From Cordia subcordata (Eukaryota; Streptophyta; Magnoliopsida; Boraginales; Cordiaceae), in assembly GCA_028554755.1 (NCBI GenBank), contig JAPTOF010000012.1, forward strand, positions 6,539,501 to 6,603,500: a stretch of DNA of 64,000 bases. Direction: 5' to 3'. The number at the start of each line of letters is the position of its first letter. The stretch's first letter is position 1. Below, piece after piece: positions 22,860 to 34,259 of this stretch. A program made the position numbers and the translations under genes. Below the pieces are notes generated by a model that saw nothing but the letters and a program-made list of their open reading frames with translations, had not been told where the DNA came from and searched no databases.

Positions 22860-24177
22860 CTGTGGCAGTAATGTTATATCCACAATCTTCTCAGAGTGCT
22901 ATGGTTTTATACCAGCACCAAGCACCAAACCACCACAATGAACCAGGACAAAGTGGTGGCTTTCTATATCAAGTTTTACCTCCGATCAAAATAGAGCATT
23001 AGGTAGTCAATGTTGCAAGATACCGAGAATATTCGTTCCTATTCACTGAATCAAATTCACAGATTTGGACTTGTATGATTCCCTGATTCAGCTTTACTGG
23101 TGCTTGAACTGTTCTTGAAATCAGCTTCTTTCTGGTGATTAGACAGCAAGACGTGGCCATGGGAGGGAGCTTGTGTGAAGCAAGATGTGTCAAAGATGTT
23201 GCAACAAGAGCAATTGATGAAGTAGGAGGTGGCAACGGTGCCAGTAGATAGGATGAATGTTGACAACACCTGTAAGTACACAATAAGTTATGATTAACTA
23301 ATCTGATTTAGAGTTGAAATGCAAATACTATGCCTACAAAGTGAAACGCTCCTTAAATGCATCACAAATCAATAAAGTTTCAAACCAAGAACTCCATGTT
23401 CTCTGCATAACAGAGACACCTATATTAATTACACTTAACAATTATTGCTACTCATAATCCAAGTCTGCTTTTATATTCACCCTGAAGCCAAGTGCTACTT
23501 ACAAGCTGCGTTGCAGACCGAATTTGTTCATTCGATACCTCACTTCTGGAAATCCATTCAACCATCTCTCTTACACTATCAAATGAGGAAAAGATTAGTT
23601 TGAATTATATTTGAATTTTATTGTCTCGCATTCTTTCTTATCCATTTCAATTATTAAAATCCCTGTATACACCCCTTATTACACAGAAAACACCTCTTGC
23701 TACATAGAGAACATGGAGTTCTTTGTTCAAAACTTTATCAGCTTGTGATGCATTTAAGAGAGGTACTGCTCTGAAGACAAAGTCTTTGCATCCAAAATCT
23801 AAATTACATTTGTCATTCATCCTATATTATATACTTACAGCTGTATGTATCTTCATCTAGCTCTTATGGTCACAAGCATTCTGCAAAATATTCATGACAC
23901 TTCAAAATTGAGAAAAAAATAGAAATCGAGAATTGATTCATCTTTGGAATCTTTTATTAATTTGTGGATAATAGAAATAGTTTTTTTTTCTAAATTAATT
24001 GTTAAGAAAAGAATGAAATATATTAAAGAAAATTAAAAGAACAACAATTAAGTGGGGTGCGGGTTCATTATAAGAGCAAATTATTAACAAAAAATGGGCA
24101 CATAAACCAATTAATGAAAGGGCATGCGAAGCAAAAGAAAAGCATAAACTCGCATGAGGTTTCAACTCCTAGTTTAC

Positions 24178-25652
24178 CTCATCAGGATCTGGAACTTCAA
24201 GAGTAGTGCCATGTGCTGCTTTAATTGATATCAGAGTTTCATTCTACGAGAATCACAACCATAAAGGAGAAGTATTACTGATGTTTGGAGAAAGAAATCT
24301 AGTGCTTGAGAAAGTGCAAGAGACATGACTGTCTGCTTTTATCTTTTCCTTTCCCTTAACATTTCCATTGACCAAACTTAACTTGTTGAGAGATATAGAG
24401 AAAACAAAAAGTTATAACTGACCTGAAAGCATGGTAAGCTCTTGATATCCGCCTCAGTTACAAAAAGCCATCTGTAACAAGCAATTTGAAAGAGTTTTAT
24501 AATAGAATGGGCATTTTCAAAAGTCAGTTTGACCGGCAACATAATGAAAAGGAAAGAGAAATTACTTCTGATTGTTTTCATCTTCACTCAAGTTCCTTAG
24601 CTTTTCTTGCATCTTTCTGCCACAGTGAAAAATATTAGAAAGAACACAATGATCTCCAACATAAAGACATTGACTGCCCAACAGAGTGATAAACTCTACA
24701 ACCTCATGCGTTCATCCAATTGTTGTTCTTCCATGGAAAGGTTTCTGATTTCTGCCTACAGAGAATTATAAAAAGCAGCGTAACTAATTATTTGCATCTG
24801 GAAAATGAACCACAAGGAGATATGCAGATTAAAACCAAAAGTAGAACTGAAAGGTATATTCAAGCAGATGGCTGCATTTTCTTAGTGAACTAACCAATCT
24901 AAATTACAGAGATTGTACAGAAAGGTAATAAATCTGAGCTTTAAACATCACTTCCCACTTACCTGTAAAGAGGCCATATTATTGTCTTCTTCCCCTGGTC
25001 TTGAAGAATCAATTCCCCTAAGAAGATAATTGTAAGCAAGCCACAAATGAGATATCAAACATAAGAGCAAAATGCTATGTGTTTCTCTTTTTCCTTTTTT
25101 TTTTTTTCTCTTTTTCTCTTTTTTTTTTTTTTCAATTTGTGGTTCTTTTGTGTGAGTATGTCTTACTTACAGTGAATTCTGTCCTTTAGTTTCTTCTCAA
25201 TAAGGCCAATTCCTTCAAGGACATTAGTAATGCCATATATCCTTCTTTTCTGCACCTGTACCAGCAAGATCCAATCATGCATATGAGCAACTGACAGTCC
25301 AACCTTTCCAGGAACATTTATCAAAGAGGCACCTCTAAAGTTTCAGCAGCTTTATTTAGATCAAGAATACCATCTTTTGCTTGCTTTATCAAGTTAATGA
25401 ACTTCTTTGTCAGTATACCTGAAAGGCAAATGATATGACCATTACTTAAAAGCTTAAGCTATCTGAGGTTGACACCCTCGAAGAAAATTAAACAATAAAG
25501 AAGTAAGTCCTAAAAAAAGAAAAAAATTATACTAAGACAGAAGTAGCAGGAGGATTACCCAAGGAGCTATCATAACGGCAGTTGCCTGCGGGAGTAAGAG
25601 GAGAGGGGGAAGCTGCAATAGATTGCAGAAATCTATTAACACATATAGCCAT
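24178..25652 (-). pseudogene. E2F-like: E2F transcription-factor fragment (DNA-binding and dimerization regions)
   Basis: Eight phase-consistent exons, minus strand: 25,652-25,559; 25,418-25,333; 25,255-25,167; 25,017-24,963; 24,755-24,703; 24,616-24,566; 24,471-24,423; 24,243-24,178. They encode [49 protein letters not shown], then the leucine-rich dimerization part (AEIRNLSMEEQQLDERMR) and the marked-box start, ending EVPDPDE. Plant E2Fs continue with a DYPQRRYRI-type segment and a C-terminal retinoblastoma-binding tail; neither was found. The RRxYD DNA-contact motif reads RRIYG, and the following KNRIxWKG reads KDRIHCKG. Truncation at both ends and a changed key residue suggest a non-functional copy, probably captured by the Helitron. 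Confidence 0.85.
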
Positions 25653-27420
25653 TGAGGTTTTGCTGAAAGGAGATACTAAGGGATATCTTAACATATATCA
25701 CTTGAAAATGACTTGCTTTAAGTAATATACTTTCATGAGAATCAACATTGCACTACCAGGCACATCTCTAAGACTTGCGAATCAAAATCAGGCTTATCTA
25801 GAACCTATTTACTTTCTTTTATATTGTTTTAAGAACCATCTCCTTATGTTTCCTTCTTTTGGCATGCCCGAAAGTTAAATGTTTTGTTGGATCACATCTC
25901 CATCCGAATGGGAGCAATTGCAAAGTCTTATCACATTTTAACTGATTTATGCATTTTATTACCTTCATAAGCATCTCATATGCCATTTATCTTTTTTCCT
26001 CTTTTTATTTAGTTCAATTAGTGCTTTATTACATATAAATTTACATATATTAATAGGTATATAGAAAACCATATTTTTGCTAGGTAAGGACATGGGAAAA
26101 TTGTGTATCTGGTTTGCCTATTTTGGGTTTTCATTTCCAACAAAAATAAAAATTATTATGAAAAATTTATTTGATTAGCTTGGAACCCAACAGAAGAATC
26201 ATTCTCATTTTTGTGTTCGACCTCATCCTTCCAATAGAGAAGTGTTCTTTTAGTCCTTTCTACTGCAGTTTCATCATTCTTTACATTGCTCCCTGTTTCT
26301 CTTTCACTTTGCTTTCGCGTCTTCCCCCTCAAAGTAACATAAAAAATGCTAAAAACCAAAAGGATAAAAATAAAAAAAAGCAAACACAACTTGTAAAGAA
26401 ACAAATACTACGCAGATCAAATTCCACACTATTCAACACTCAGCAGCCTACTTAACAATATTTCTTTCAAAAAAGGGTTTAAATGACCTAAATTCATCTT
26501 AAGATAATATTACAAAATTTCATCTTTAGATAAGAGTATATCACGCAAGTATGATCAAAATGAGAAAAGCAGGATGTTGGAAATTACCTAAGTAGAAGCA
26601 GAGACTGTCTGAAGCATAGAACTCCTTTGGCAGCATCAAACTCCAGCATCTGCTATATCACAGAGAGAAATCCAATATCATCAGCTCAAGACCAACACTC
26701 AAACATCACAGAGAATGTCAGTTAGCTTCTTTACAATAAGAACAAAATGATATAAATTGGCTAATTTCAATATTGAAATGGTGAAAATTTCCTCTCTAAT
26801 GATACTACAAGACTTCTATCATCAAAATTGTTGACAGTAAATATTCTTAAAATCAAAAACATAAAACAAAGTGCAACTTCACCGAGGATGTGGCTCTAGA
26901 AATAGATTAGTTGCGTTCACAGAAAAGCATAATTTTCAAATGTTCCGTAACTTCTATTACAACAAACAAATAGAAAAAATCCCATTTCCACATTAATCTG
27001 CTGTCACTTTCATATCTTCAACGTATATAACAACAGAAAATAGCAGTGAGAACTTAAAAACAAAATGAAAAAAAGGGATAAAATTCAACCAGCGAGATAT
27101 AAAATGAAAAAAAGGGCAAAACTTTCGACCTTTGTATACAAGACGCGAAATCAACCACCGCCATCAACATCTGCTTCAATCCTTATTTATTGTTAGACCC
27201 ACTCCTGCGTCAAGTCCAAGCATCAGCTGTAAAGGGCAGCACCACGTGTAAACAGCAGCAGGAGCTGCCAAGAACTCGTCTGAAGCAGGGAGTAGGAAGC
27301 AAGAGCTGCCATCGCAATTGGTGATTATTCTCGAAGGAAGCAGGAGCTGGCATGGCAGAGATGGAAATGGAAAAAATCAATCTGATCTCATCGTTTCAAT
27401 CGAAGCAGTACATAGGCTGA
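25653..27420. other. No assignable gene; one exon-like block
   Basis: 26,649-26,588 on the minus strand is bordered by AG and GT and reads MLEFDAAKGVLCFRQSLLLL, which might be another captured exon. It is not part of E2F as I know it. The rest is AT-rich. Around 27,230-27,360 the motif GCAGGAGCTGCC or close variants recurs. Confidence 0.35.
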
Positions 27421-27429
27421 AAAAAGCAC

Positions 27430-27660
27430 AAAACGACGTCGTGTAGCAGCAAAACGACATTTTTGAACAAAATTACCGGAACGACGCCGTTTTCTATCCA
27501 AACGACGTCGTTTTTTGCATACTCAAAACGACGTCGTTTTTGGACCACCATGTGAGCTGCCATTTAGTAGGTACAGTAAAACAGCCCAAAACGACGTCGT
27601 TTGAATCCAGCTGAAGTTTAAAAAAAAATGGCAACCAAAACGACGTCGTTTTGGGCGTCG
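27430..27660. promoter_or_regulatory. Cluster of ACGACGTCGT palindromes
   Basis: Perfect ACGACGTCG cores with GACGTC at 27,435-27,440, 27,504-27,509, 27,530-27,535, 27,593-27,598 and 27,642-27,647, most within AAAACGACGTCGTTTT, plus degenerate copies (for example AACGACGCCGTTTT at 27,480). The GACGTC core is a known plant bZIP-type (C-box) site. The cluster lies 185-415 bases before the start codon of copy B. It could be a regulatory array or a dispersed repeat. Confidence 0.55.
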
Positions 27661-27710
27661 TTTCGGGCAAGCAAGCATGCAGGACCACGAAAGCAGCTCC
27701 ATTCACGCCT

Positions 27711-27719
27711 ATATATGGT
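27711..27719 (+). promoter_or_regulatory. Candidate TATA box for copy B
   Basis: CTATATATG lies about 125 bases before the ATG at 27,845, with pyrimidine-rich leader DNA between. Confidence 0.4.
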
Positions 27720-27844
27720 AGTAATATACATACAAACAGATATGAAAGAAGAAACCTAACGGATAATCATAACCCCCTCGCCCTTCCTCTTCCCTTCTCG
27801 GCGGCGCCACCAGAACCCCTTTCGCAGCACCACCCCGCAGGCAC

Positions 27845-30800
27845 ATGAGAGACCCCGTTATGTTTGCCCGGTAAATTTTTTCCTTGTTCTTCATAATTTT
27901 TAAATACTTTTGGGTCTATTCGTTGTTTTCCATGTGCTTTGGTTTGATGAACGTAATAGACACCTCAATTTTGTCTACTAACCAAATATTTCATCTTTTC
28001 TAAAAAATTTTACTAACCAAATATTTCATCTATGGTTTTCTGAAAAATTTTACCAACCAAATATTTCATCTATCTGTTTCTCTACAAAAATTTTACTACA
28101 AATTATTCGGAGACTATCGAGCTAATTATTTTACTAACAATGAACTCCAAATAAGCATGTTATGAGGTGTGAAATTTTTTATTTTGTAGTCAAAGAATGT
28201 TGCTGTTGAGGGCCTTGGAAGTGTCTTAGGGTTCTTATTTGTGATAACAGTAACTGCAAGTTGCCCAATTTTTGCAATTATTTTAGCAGGAGTGAAGTTG
28301 TAGGCTACTCTTGTGAATTAGTGGACACAATTCAAAATCACCTTAAGGGAGTGGGGGGCTTATATAAAATAACGAAAAATAAAAAAAGAAATTACACGCT
28401 CGTGACCCACAACAACTAATAGGGCCAACTTTTTTTTTAGAACTACTCTTTTACATGTTCAATCAAGGAAGTAGAAAATCTATTGATAGAAATTGCTTAA
28501 AAAAGGTGTAATTGCTGTCTTTCCGCTCCTATCCCTTTAAGGCAGGCTAGATGGATCAAATAGGTGTTCCGTGGGGTGCTATATAAGTCCTTGCATTTAA
28601 AAAAAAAAAAAGATAGACCAATACTAAAGAAAAGATAATAAATAGATAATCAATAATAGAAGAAACAAAAAAAGTTCTACAGCTAGGCAGCGTACAGAGG
28701 TGTAGTCTCAGTCTTCTTTTTTCGAGTCTTGGAAGGCCCCTGCGGATGGAGTGTTCAAAACCTCCCCGTCTCCGAATCGAGGGGAGGTTGTCTGCTTGTC
28801 TCCTGTTGGGGTAGCATTATGCTATTAACCGCCCTGCCCACCCACCGCCCCGGACAACTAACTCCAACTCCATTCTGGTTCTGTCTTAGAAAGCGAAAAA
28901 AGGGCTTCAATGGACTGTCCGGCCCTCGTAGTCTGTGGTTAATGATATTTGTAAATCAGTTGTTCCTGTTTGGAGAAGAATCAACAGAATAGCTAATAGC
29001 ATAAAAACAGATCCAAGTAAAGTATATTGGAAAGAGAGAGAATCTGAGAACAATTATCTGATTGCATTATGATTTAGAATGTGTTACAATCAGCTATTAT
29101 ACTTACTTGATGCACAAGCTTCAATATTTATATTTTTGTTAGTCCTTATGGTTACGATTTTATTTTTCTAATATGTTTTGATATGGCTGTGTAAAATTAG
29201 GTATGCAGCTGGAGCGCTGGGTGGCAAACTTATTGGTATAGTTTCATCCTTCACTTCCATTAAGAGAATGATTGTTTAATCAATATATTAACAATTTTGT
29301 TTTCTCACCTTCCAGTTACTTACATCCTCCGCGCAGGCGCATTTTGTGCACCTTTACTTCTGGCACATTGGTTTGTGGAAATACTTCCTTTTTCTTTTCG
29401 TTTTATTTACTCATTTTTTTGTCCGCGTTGATGATTTTCTTTATCACATCTTCTTTAGGTACCTTGATCGCTATCATTGGGCTCCCATAAGGCATCTCTT
29501 GATTCTCATTTAATTGGTTCCTTTTGCTCCCTACTTTTATTCTTCTGTAAGGTTCTAATTTTTGTTGATTTTTTATTCTTCTGTAAGGTTCTAATTTTTG
29601 TTGATTTTTTATTCTTCTGTAAGGTTCTAATTTTTGTTTATTTTTTGTTTAAGGCAAGAATGCGAAGAAAAGGCATCAGAGTACAGGTTTATTATAATAA
29701 TGATCATTCTTTTCTTTTGTTTCTTGCTTTATTCTTTTTTATTATTACTGCTTCCCACTTAGTACCCAATACTTCTTTCTAACAGGGCAAAAGAAGAAGC
29801 AATTCTGAAGAAATGGAGGTAGGAAATGTTCATTCATCTCTTTAATATTACTGTTTCTTATTTCCGGAGGCAAACCTTATAAGGTTTTCTGACAGGAAGG
29901 AGAGAAGAGCTTATACCGACAAGATAGACCACCTTGCAGACAAAAGGTTCAATATAATTTGGAATTTCATTTTTCTTTTGCTATTAGAAAGGTCTATTCT
30001 TCAGGGACGTGCTGTATGAATAAAATATTGTTTTGATGTACTTGGGATTTTGCAGAAATTTTTGTTAATGATGTATAGTGTTTTGTTTAAGGTAGCATAC
30101 TATGTAAAATAGGTCAATAATCTACATATTTGAACTCTTGCTTTTCTTGTACATTTGTTTAGTATGGGAAACTCTATATCTATCTCTAATTTCAATAAAA
30201 ATTCTTGGTGATAGGGTGTCTTTGCTACAAGAAATTGAAAACATAAGGTGAGTCACTTTATTTCCCTCTACTGGTCTCTTATCTTTCATGAGACTATTTC
30301 AATTGCTAGATCCAATTTTCTTGTTCAATTTATTTGTAATCGTTATTAAGACCAGAAAGAAAAAAGAGAGGAAAGGCTTGAAAAGAAATCTGATTTCATT
30401 CATTGATAGAGTAGTATGCTATGTAATATTTATAGGTTCTTCGAGGAACTTTTTGTGTGGAATAACCACTTCTACCTAACTGCATACTTAATTAACTGCA
30501 TATACGCATGCTAATATTGATCTGTACGTGACTCTAATGGTTTGATATCCTATATCTTTAAGGTGTATCTCCTTAACAGATATCACATGCTATTTCCTTA
30601 ATTTAGTGAAAGTGATTGTGGAATTTCCTCCTAAATGTTAAGTTAACTATGTTGCCGATTCCTTTTACTTTTTCACATGCTATTTTACTTACTTTTAGTG
30701 AAAGATATTGCCCCTCCTAGATCTTTTAGTTAACTGTTTTGTTGTCATGTATCTTCTGCTCAGGTCATCTATAGAAGAAACTAAAAAGTTAAGGTGAGCT

Positions 30801-31617
30801 TACTCCAATTTTCTCTGGTTTCTATTTGTATTTTCTTGCATTGCATAGACTATATTGGTTTATTTGCAAAAACACTTTTTTTCTTTTCCTTATCCTTTTC
30901 CTTTTCAAATTTATTGGATTCTTATCCTGTTCTTTTTAAATTTACTGGAGACTTTGTTCCTTATTCTACATTGATAAGATTTGCATAGCGTAGGTAAAAA
31001 TTATATCTTGGGATTTCCTCATAAACCAAAACCATTTTAGTTAATTGTATCTGTCCCTTTTTCCACGATTTTTTCAAGTGAACCTGACAGTGCCAAAGGG
31101 AATGAATCTCTTCATGATGTTACAAAGATCTAAACTGAGAGCTACGAGTTATGTACTGTTAACACACTCATGATGAAACAATGTGGATAATTTACAGTCT
31201 TTGGAATCCGCGTATGTCGTTACAATGCCATGGCGATACTTAGGGCGAGAAGGGGTCATTAAGCAGTTCAAGGGGTTAAATGAATTTGGAGCAATTACAA
31301 ATTATCGATTAAGCATCTATTTCGAATAAATTTGTTCAATTACAGCCATGAGGTTAAGATATTAAACAGCCTGAGGCTGCTAACAGTATTATTGGAAATG
31401 CGTTTCTAAGCATCACGCAAGAGTAAATTACATACGAATAGCACATATGTAGAGGAGCGGACCTCATGTTTGATGTTTGTTTGTGGCGTTTACTATGGCC
31501 TTGTTCATGAGATGATTTCATTGGCTCTGCTGTTTCTTTCTTAGATGTGATGCTTTCTTGTTGTTTGACAGTTGATGTGCTTTGTGAAATAGGGATGGTG
31601 GTAAGAATGGCAACTAA
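27845..31617 (+). CDS. Copy B: small membrane and coiled-coil protein made of nine micro-exons
   Basis: Exons: 27,845-27,870; 29,201-29,235; 29,316-29,370; 29,459-29,491; 29,786-29,818; 29,896-29,946; 30,215-30,247; 30,764-30,793; 31,593-31,617. All junctions keep phase and give 106 residues with no internal stop. The protein starts MRDPVMFARYAAGALGGKL, has one hydrophobic segment (about 19-38, including LRAGAFCAPLLLAHW), then YLDRYHWAPIR and a charged helical tail (about 51-99: KKWRKERRAY, KRVSLLQEIENIR) ending DGGKNGN. This predicts one membrane helix and a coiled-coil tail. The fourth intron uses a GC donor (AAG|GCATCT). I do not recognise the family. Splicing exon 8 to a block at 31,918 instead of exon 9 would also keep phase. 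Confidence 0.7.
28500..28940. other. GC-richer island in intron 1 of copy B, possible organelle-derived DNA
   Basis: About 28,690-28,930 is clearly more GC-rich than the surrounding intron, with blocks such as CCCACCCACCGCCCCGGAC and GAATCGAGGGGAGG. The composition recalls plant mitochondrial DNA. No organelle gene was recognised. Confidence 0.3.
29539..29645 (+). repeat. 36-bp tandem repeat, three copies, in intron 4 of copy B
   Basis: The unit starts ATTCTTCTGTAAGGTTC and repeats at 29,539, 29,575 and 29,611 almost without change. Each unit contains TGTAAGG, which resembles a splice donor. Confidence 0.95.
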
Positions 31618-34199
31618 GCAAAAGCTGAGATCTGGAGGATGATGCATCTCTTGGCTTTTGGCTTTCATGGTAGTAGTTTGTTGCTTAACTGATTAGGGAG
31701 CTAACTTATTATGGACCAACAAATGTTATGACCTATTTTGCGAGCAGGACTTGCTTAACTTATAGTTTTGTTTTGTATAGAGTGTTATGTAGGTTATGCT
31801 TTGCTTGGTTCTCCTGGGCAAGCACCGATGCAACTTATGCATGTTAATACATTTGTGTCTATTAAATCATATATTATTGCATGCTGCGGTGATTGCTATT
31901 ACCTCAAATGCTTGTAGGCCTGAAATACAAAATGAGCCCCCAAAAAGAAAAGGAAAACCAAACATGTCAGCAATATTAGGTAAATTATTTACATGTGAGT
32001 TTACTCCAAGGCTAATTAACAAGTCATTCTTGCATGGGGTGTATACGCCACTCTAATCCCCACAAGCTCTTACAAATATAATGTGATTGGAGGGTGAGGT
32101 AAAACTACCACCACTATACCAAGGGGTTATAATATAAGATCAAATAAGAATAAATGAGCTCGTCAAATTCTGAAAATTGAATAGGGCTAATGAATTGTAA
32201 AGACACGAACTGGTTTGGTGGTAAGATAACGCCAAAATGAAAGTTTATGGGTTGAAGTGGTGCTAGTGTTATAAAACTGGGCAGCAACTCTAGAAAGTTA
32301 AATCAACATATCAAGTTATGAACCTCTTATCCTTTTCCCTTTTATTTCCTTTTTTTTTTTAATTTCTTTTTTGTCATGAACCTCAATTTATCTTGATAAA
32401 TGGCGGGCTTACATCATATGCAATTGTTCTTGTCAGCAAATAAATTAACGCGAGAATACCACGTGTACGGTTGAGGATACAAACATTTATCTTATGATAA
32501 GTTGATAATGACGAGAACAAAACCCTAGGTATTGAATTTTATAAATTTCTTTATATGAGAGGGAGAATCATATTCTAACAAAAGGGGAGACTAAATAGTG
32601 GAAGTGAGATGAAGGAGAAGAGAGACCACCTCAGTCATAGAAACTTTCTTACTAGTTATTGTAGGTGAATATGAGTTGGTTAAATTGATTAAATTAATTA
32701 CTTGAACTTGTATGAATTTATTATCACTCCTAATTTTATGTGTATCTTATTTGAACTTTTGTATGAATGAGTTAAATCAAAGTTGATTCCATTGATGAAT
32801 GTTTTTCCCCTTAAAATTATTGGGTCAATTATAGTTTCTTTGCTTTTCTAAATTTTTTGATAAAATTTAAATTTGTTTTTATTAAAAATCTTAAACAAAA
32901 CAAAAACAAACCAAGTTTAGAAATATTGGTTAGAGATATTGGTTTGATTGGTTTATTTTATATAACTAATCATCAATTGATTAGTTTCGAACAAAAATCA
33001 AATTATTTAATTTGATTTGAAAAAGGTTCCAAACTGATTAAATTATATTCACCCTTACTAACTAGTTGGATTTACATCCATGGCCAGGTTAAGTATTGGG
33101 AAAGGAAAGAAAAAAAAAAGGTGGAAAAAGATAAAGTAATCGCACACAACTAAGGAGGAGAACTAAAAAATTCTGAAGGGATAGAGAAAAGGTCTTAACA
33201 AAAGAATTTTCAAGAGGTAGGAAGATTTTGAGGAGTTACCCAAATTATAATGTGGTGAATGTTTTTTTAGAGGTAAATTGATATGTAGATTAATTGGTTA
33301 ATTTTAATCTTAGATTATTCATTGGGTATCATGATTTCGAGTCAGTTTCGCAGCAACTTACTCCTTTGTTAATTTGAAATGAAAGGAGAGTGAGATGGTT
33401 CCGGGTGATTTCTACATAACAATTTAGCTTTTCAAAAAAAAAAAGAAGAAGAATAATTTCCAAGTCCCTTGAGTCTTCTTCTCCTTCTTTCCTCCCCCTA
33501 AAAGAAGAACAATAAATTTTTCTACTTACTCCCAATAATATTAATTCAAATTCAAGACTTGTAAATTATTCATTTCCTCAAAAAGATTGACATCACGTCA
33601 ACCATGTTGTGTTATTTCTTTTTCCTTATCCTACTTAATAATGACAAATTAAATTGAATGAATTTTAGGACACTTCATCATTTCTACCTTAACAACCAAA
33701 TCACAAACATATGAAACAGATGAAAACAAACAAAACATAATTTTCTTAATTGAGTGCTTTGCTATTATAAAATATTACAAAAACATAAGCCTGTTTCACT
33801 AAAACACCTTTGGATTTGCAAGTGCCACTAATATATAAATATTTACGATTTTATACGCACCACTAAATTTGTCAAAAAAAGTAACCAGGAACAATTAGTT
33901 AATCATTATGAAGTCTTCCTCCACAACACAGAAATCCTCACAATTTCCTTCTTTTTTTCTCGGTCGAAATCAGAAATTAAATATTTTAAAAGTAATAATA
34001 TATATGTTTCAAGTTTCACCCCCCCCCCCCCCAAAAAAAAAGAAAAAGACAGAAAAAAAAAGAAAAAAAATGGGTATATTCTCAACGAATTTCAGTCTAT
34101 TTTTCTTATTTTTCCCCTTTGGGGTACGCATAGAATTTGAAGAAAAGATGGGGGGCAGAGAGTAAAAAAATAATTTTCCATTTTTTTCTTCACTCACAA
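31618..34199. other. No assignable gene; one exon-like block
   Basis: 31,918-31,979 is bordered by TAG and GTAAAT and reads PEIQNEPPKRKGKPNMSAIL. It may be an alternative last exon of copy B or part of an unknown gene; the frame stays open to 32,056 if not spliced. The remainder is AT-rich, with a C/A homopolymer patch at 34,019-34,071. Confidence 0.35.
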
Positions 34200-34204
34200 G
34201 TTTC

Positions 34205-34211
34205 TATAAAA
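34205..34211 (+). promoter_or_regulatory. Candidate TATA box of the PSMD5-like gene
   Basis: TATAAAA lies 55 bases before the ATG at 34,260, which would leave a very short leader. Confidence 0.45.
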
Positions 34212-34259
34212 CACCACTTTCCAGACACCTCACCGTTTTTAAGCCCAAAAAAAAAAAAA

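Noticed and set aside
25171..25174. First possible splice donor of E2F exon 3 (CACT|GTAAGT)
   Set aside because: It shifts the frame of the next exon. The donor four bases later (TGTAA|GTAAGA) keeps phase and restores KGIDSS.
28188..28302. Exon-like block reading EGLGSVLGFLFVITVTAS between exons 1 and 2 of copy B
   Set aside because: No phase-consistent joining to the following exon was found. Direct joining of 27,870 to 29,201 keeps frame and gives a coherent protein.
33908..34197. ORFs with Pro, Gly or Lys runs
   Set aside because: They come from a C/A homopolymer patch upstream of the PSMD5-like gene.
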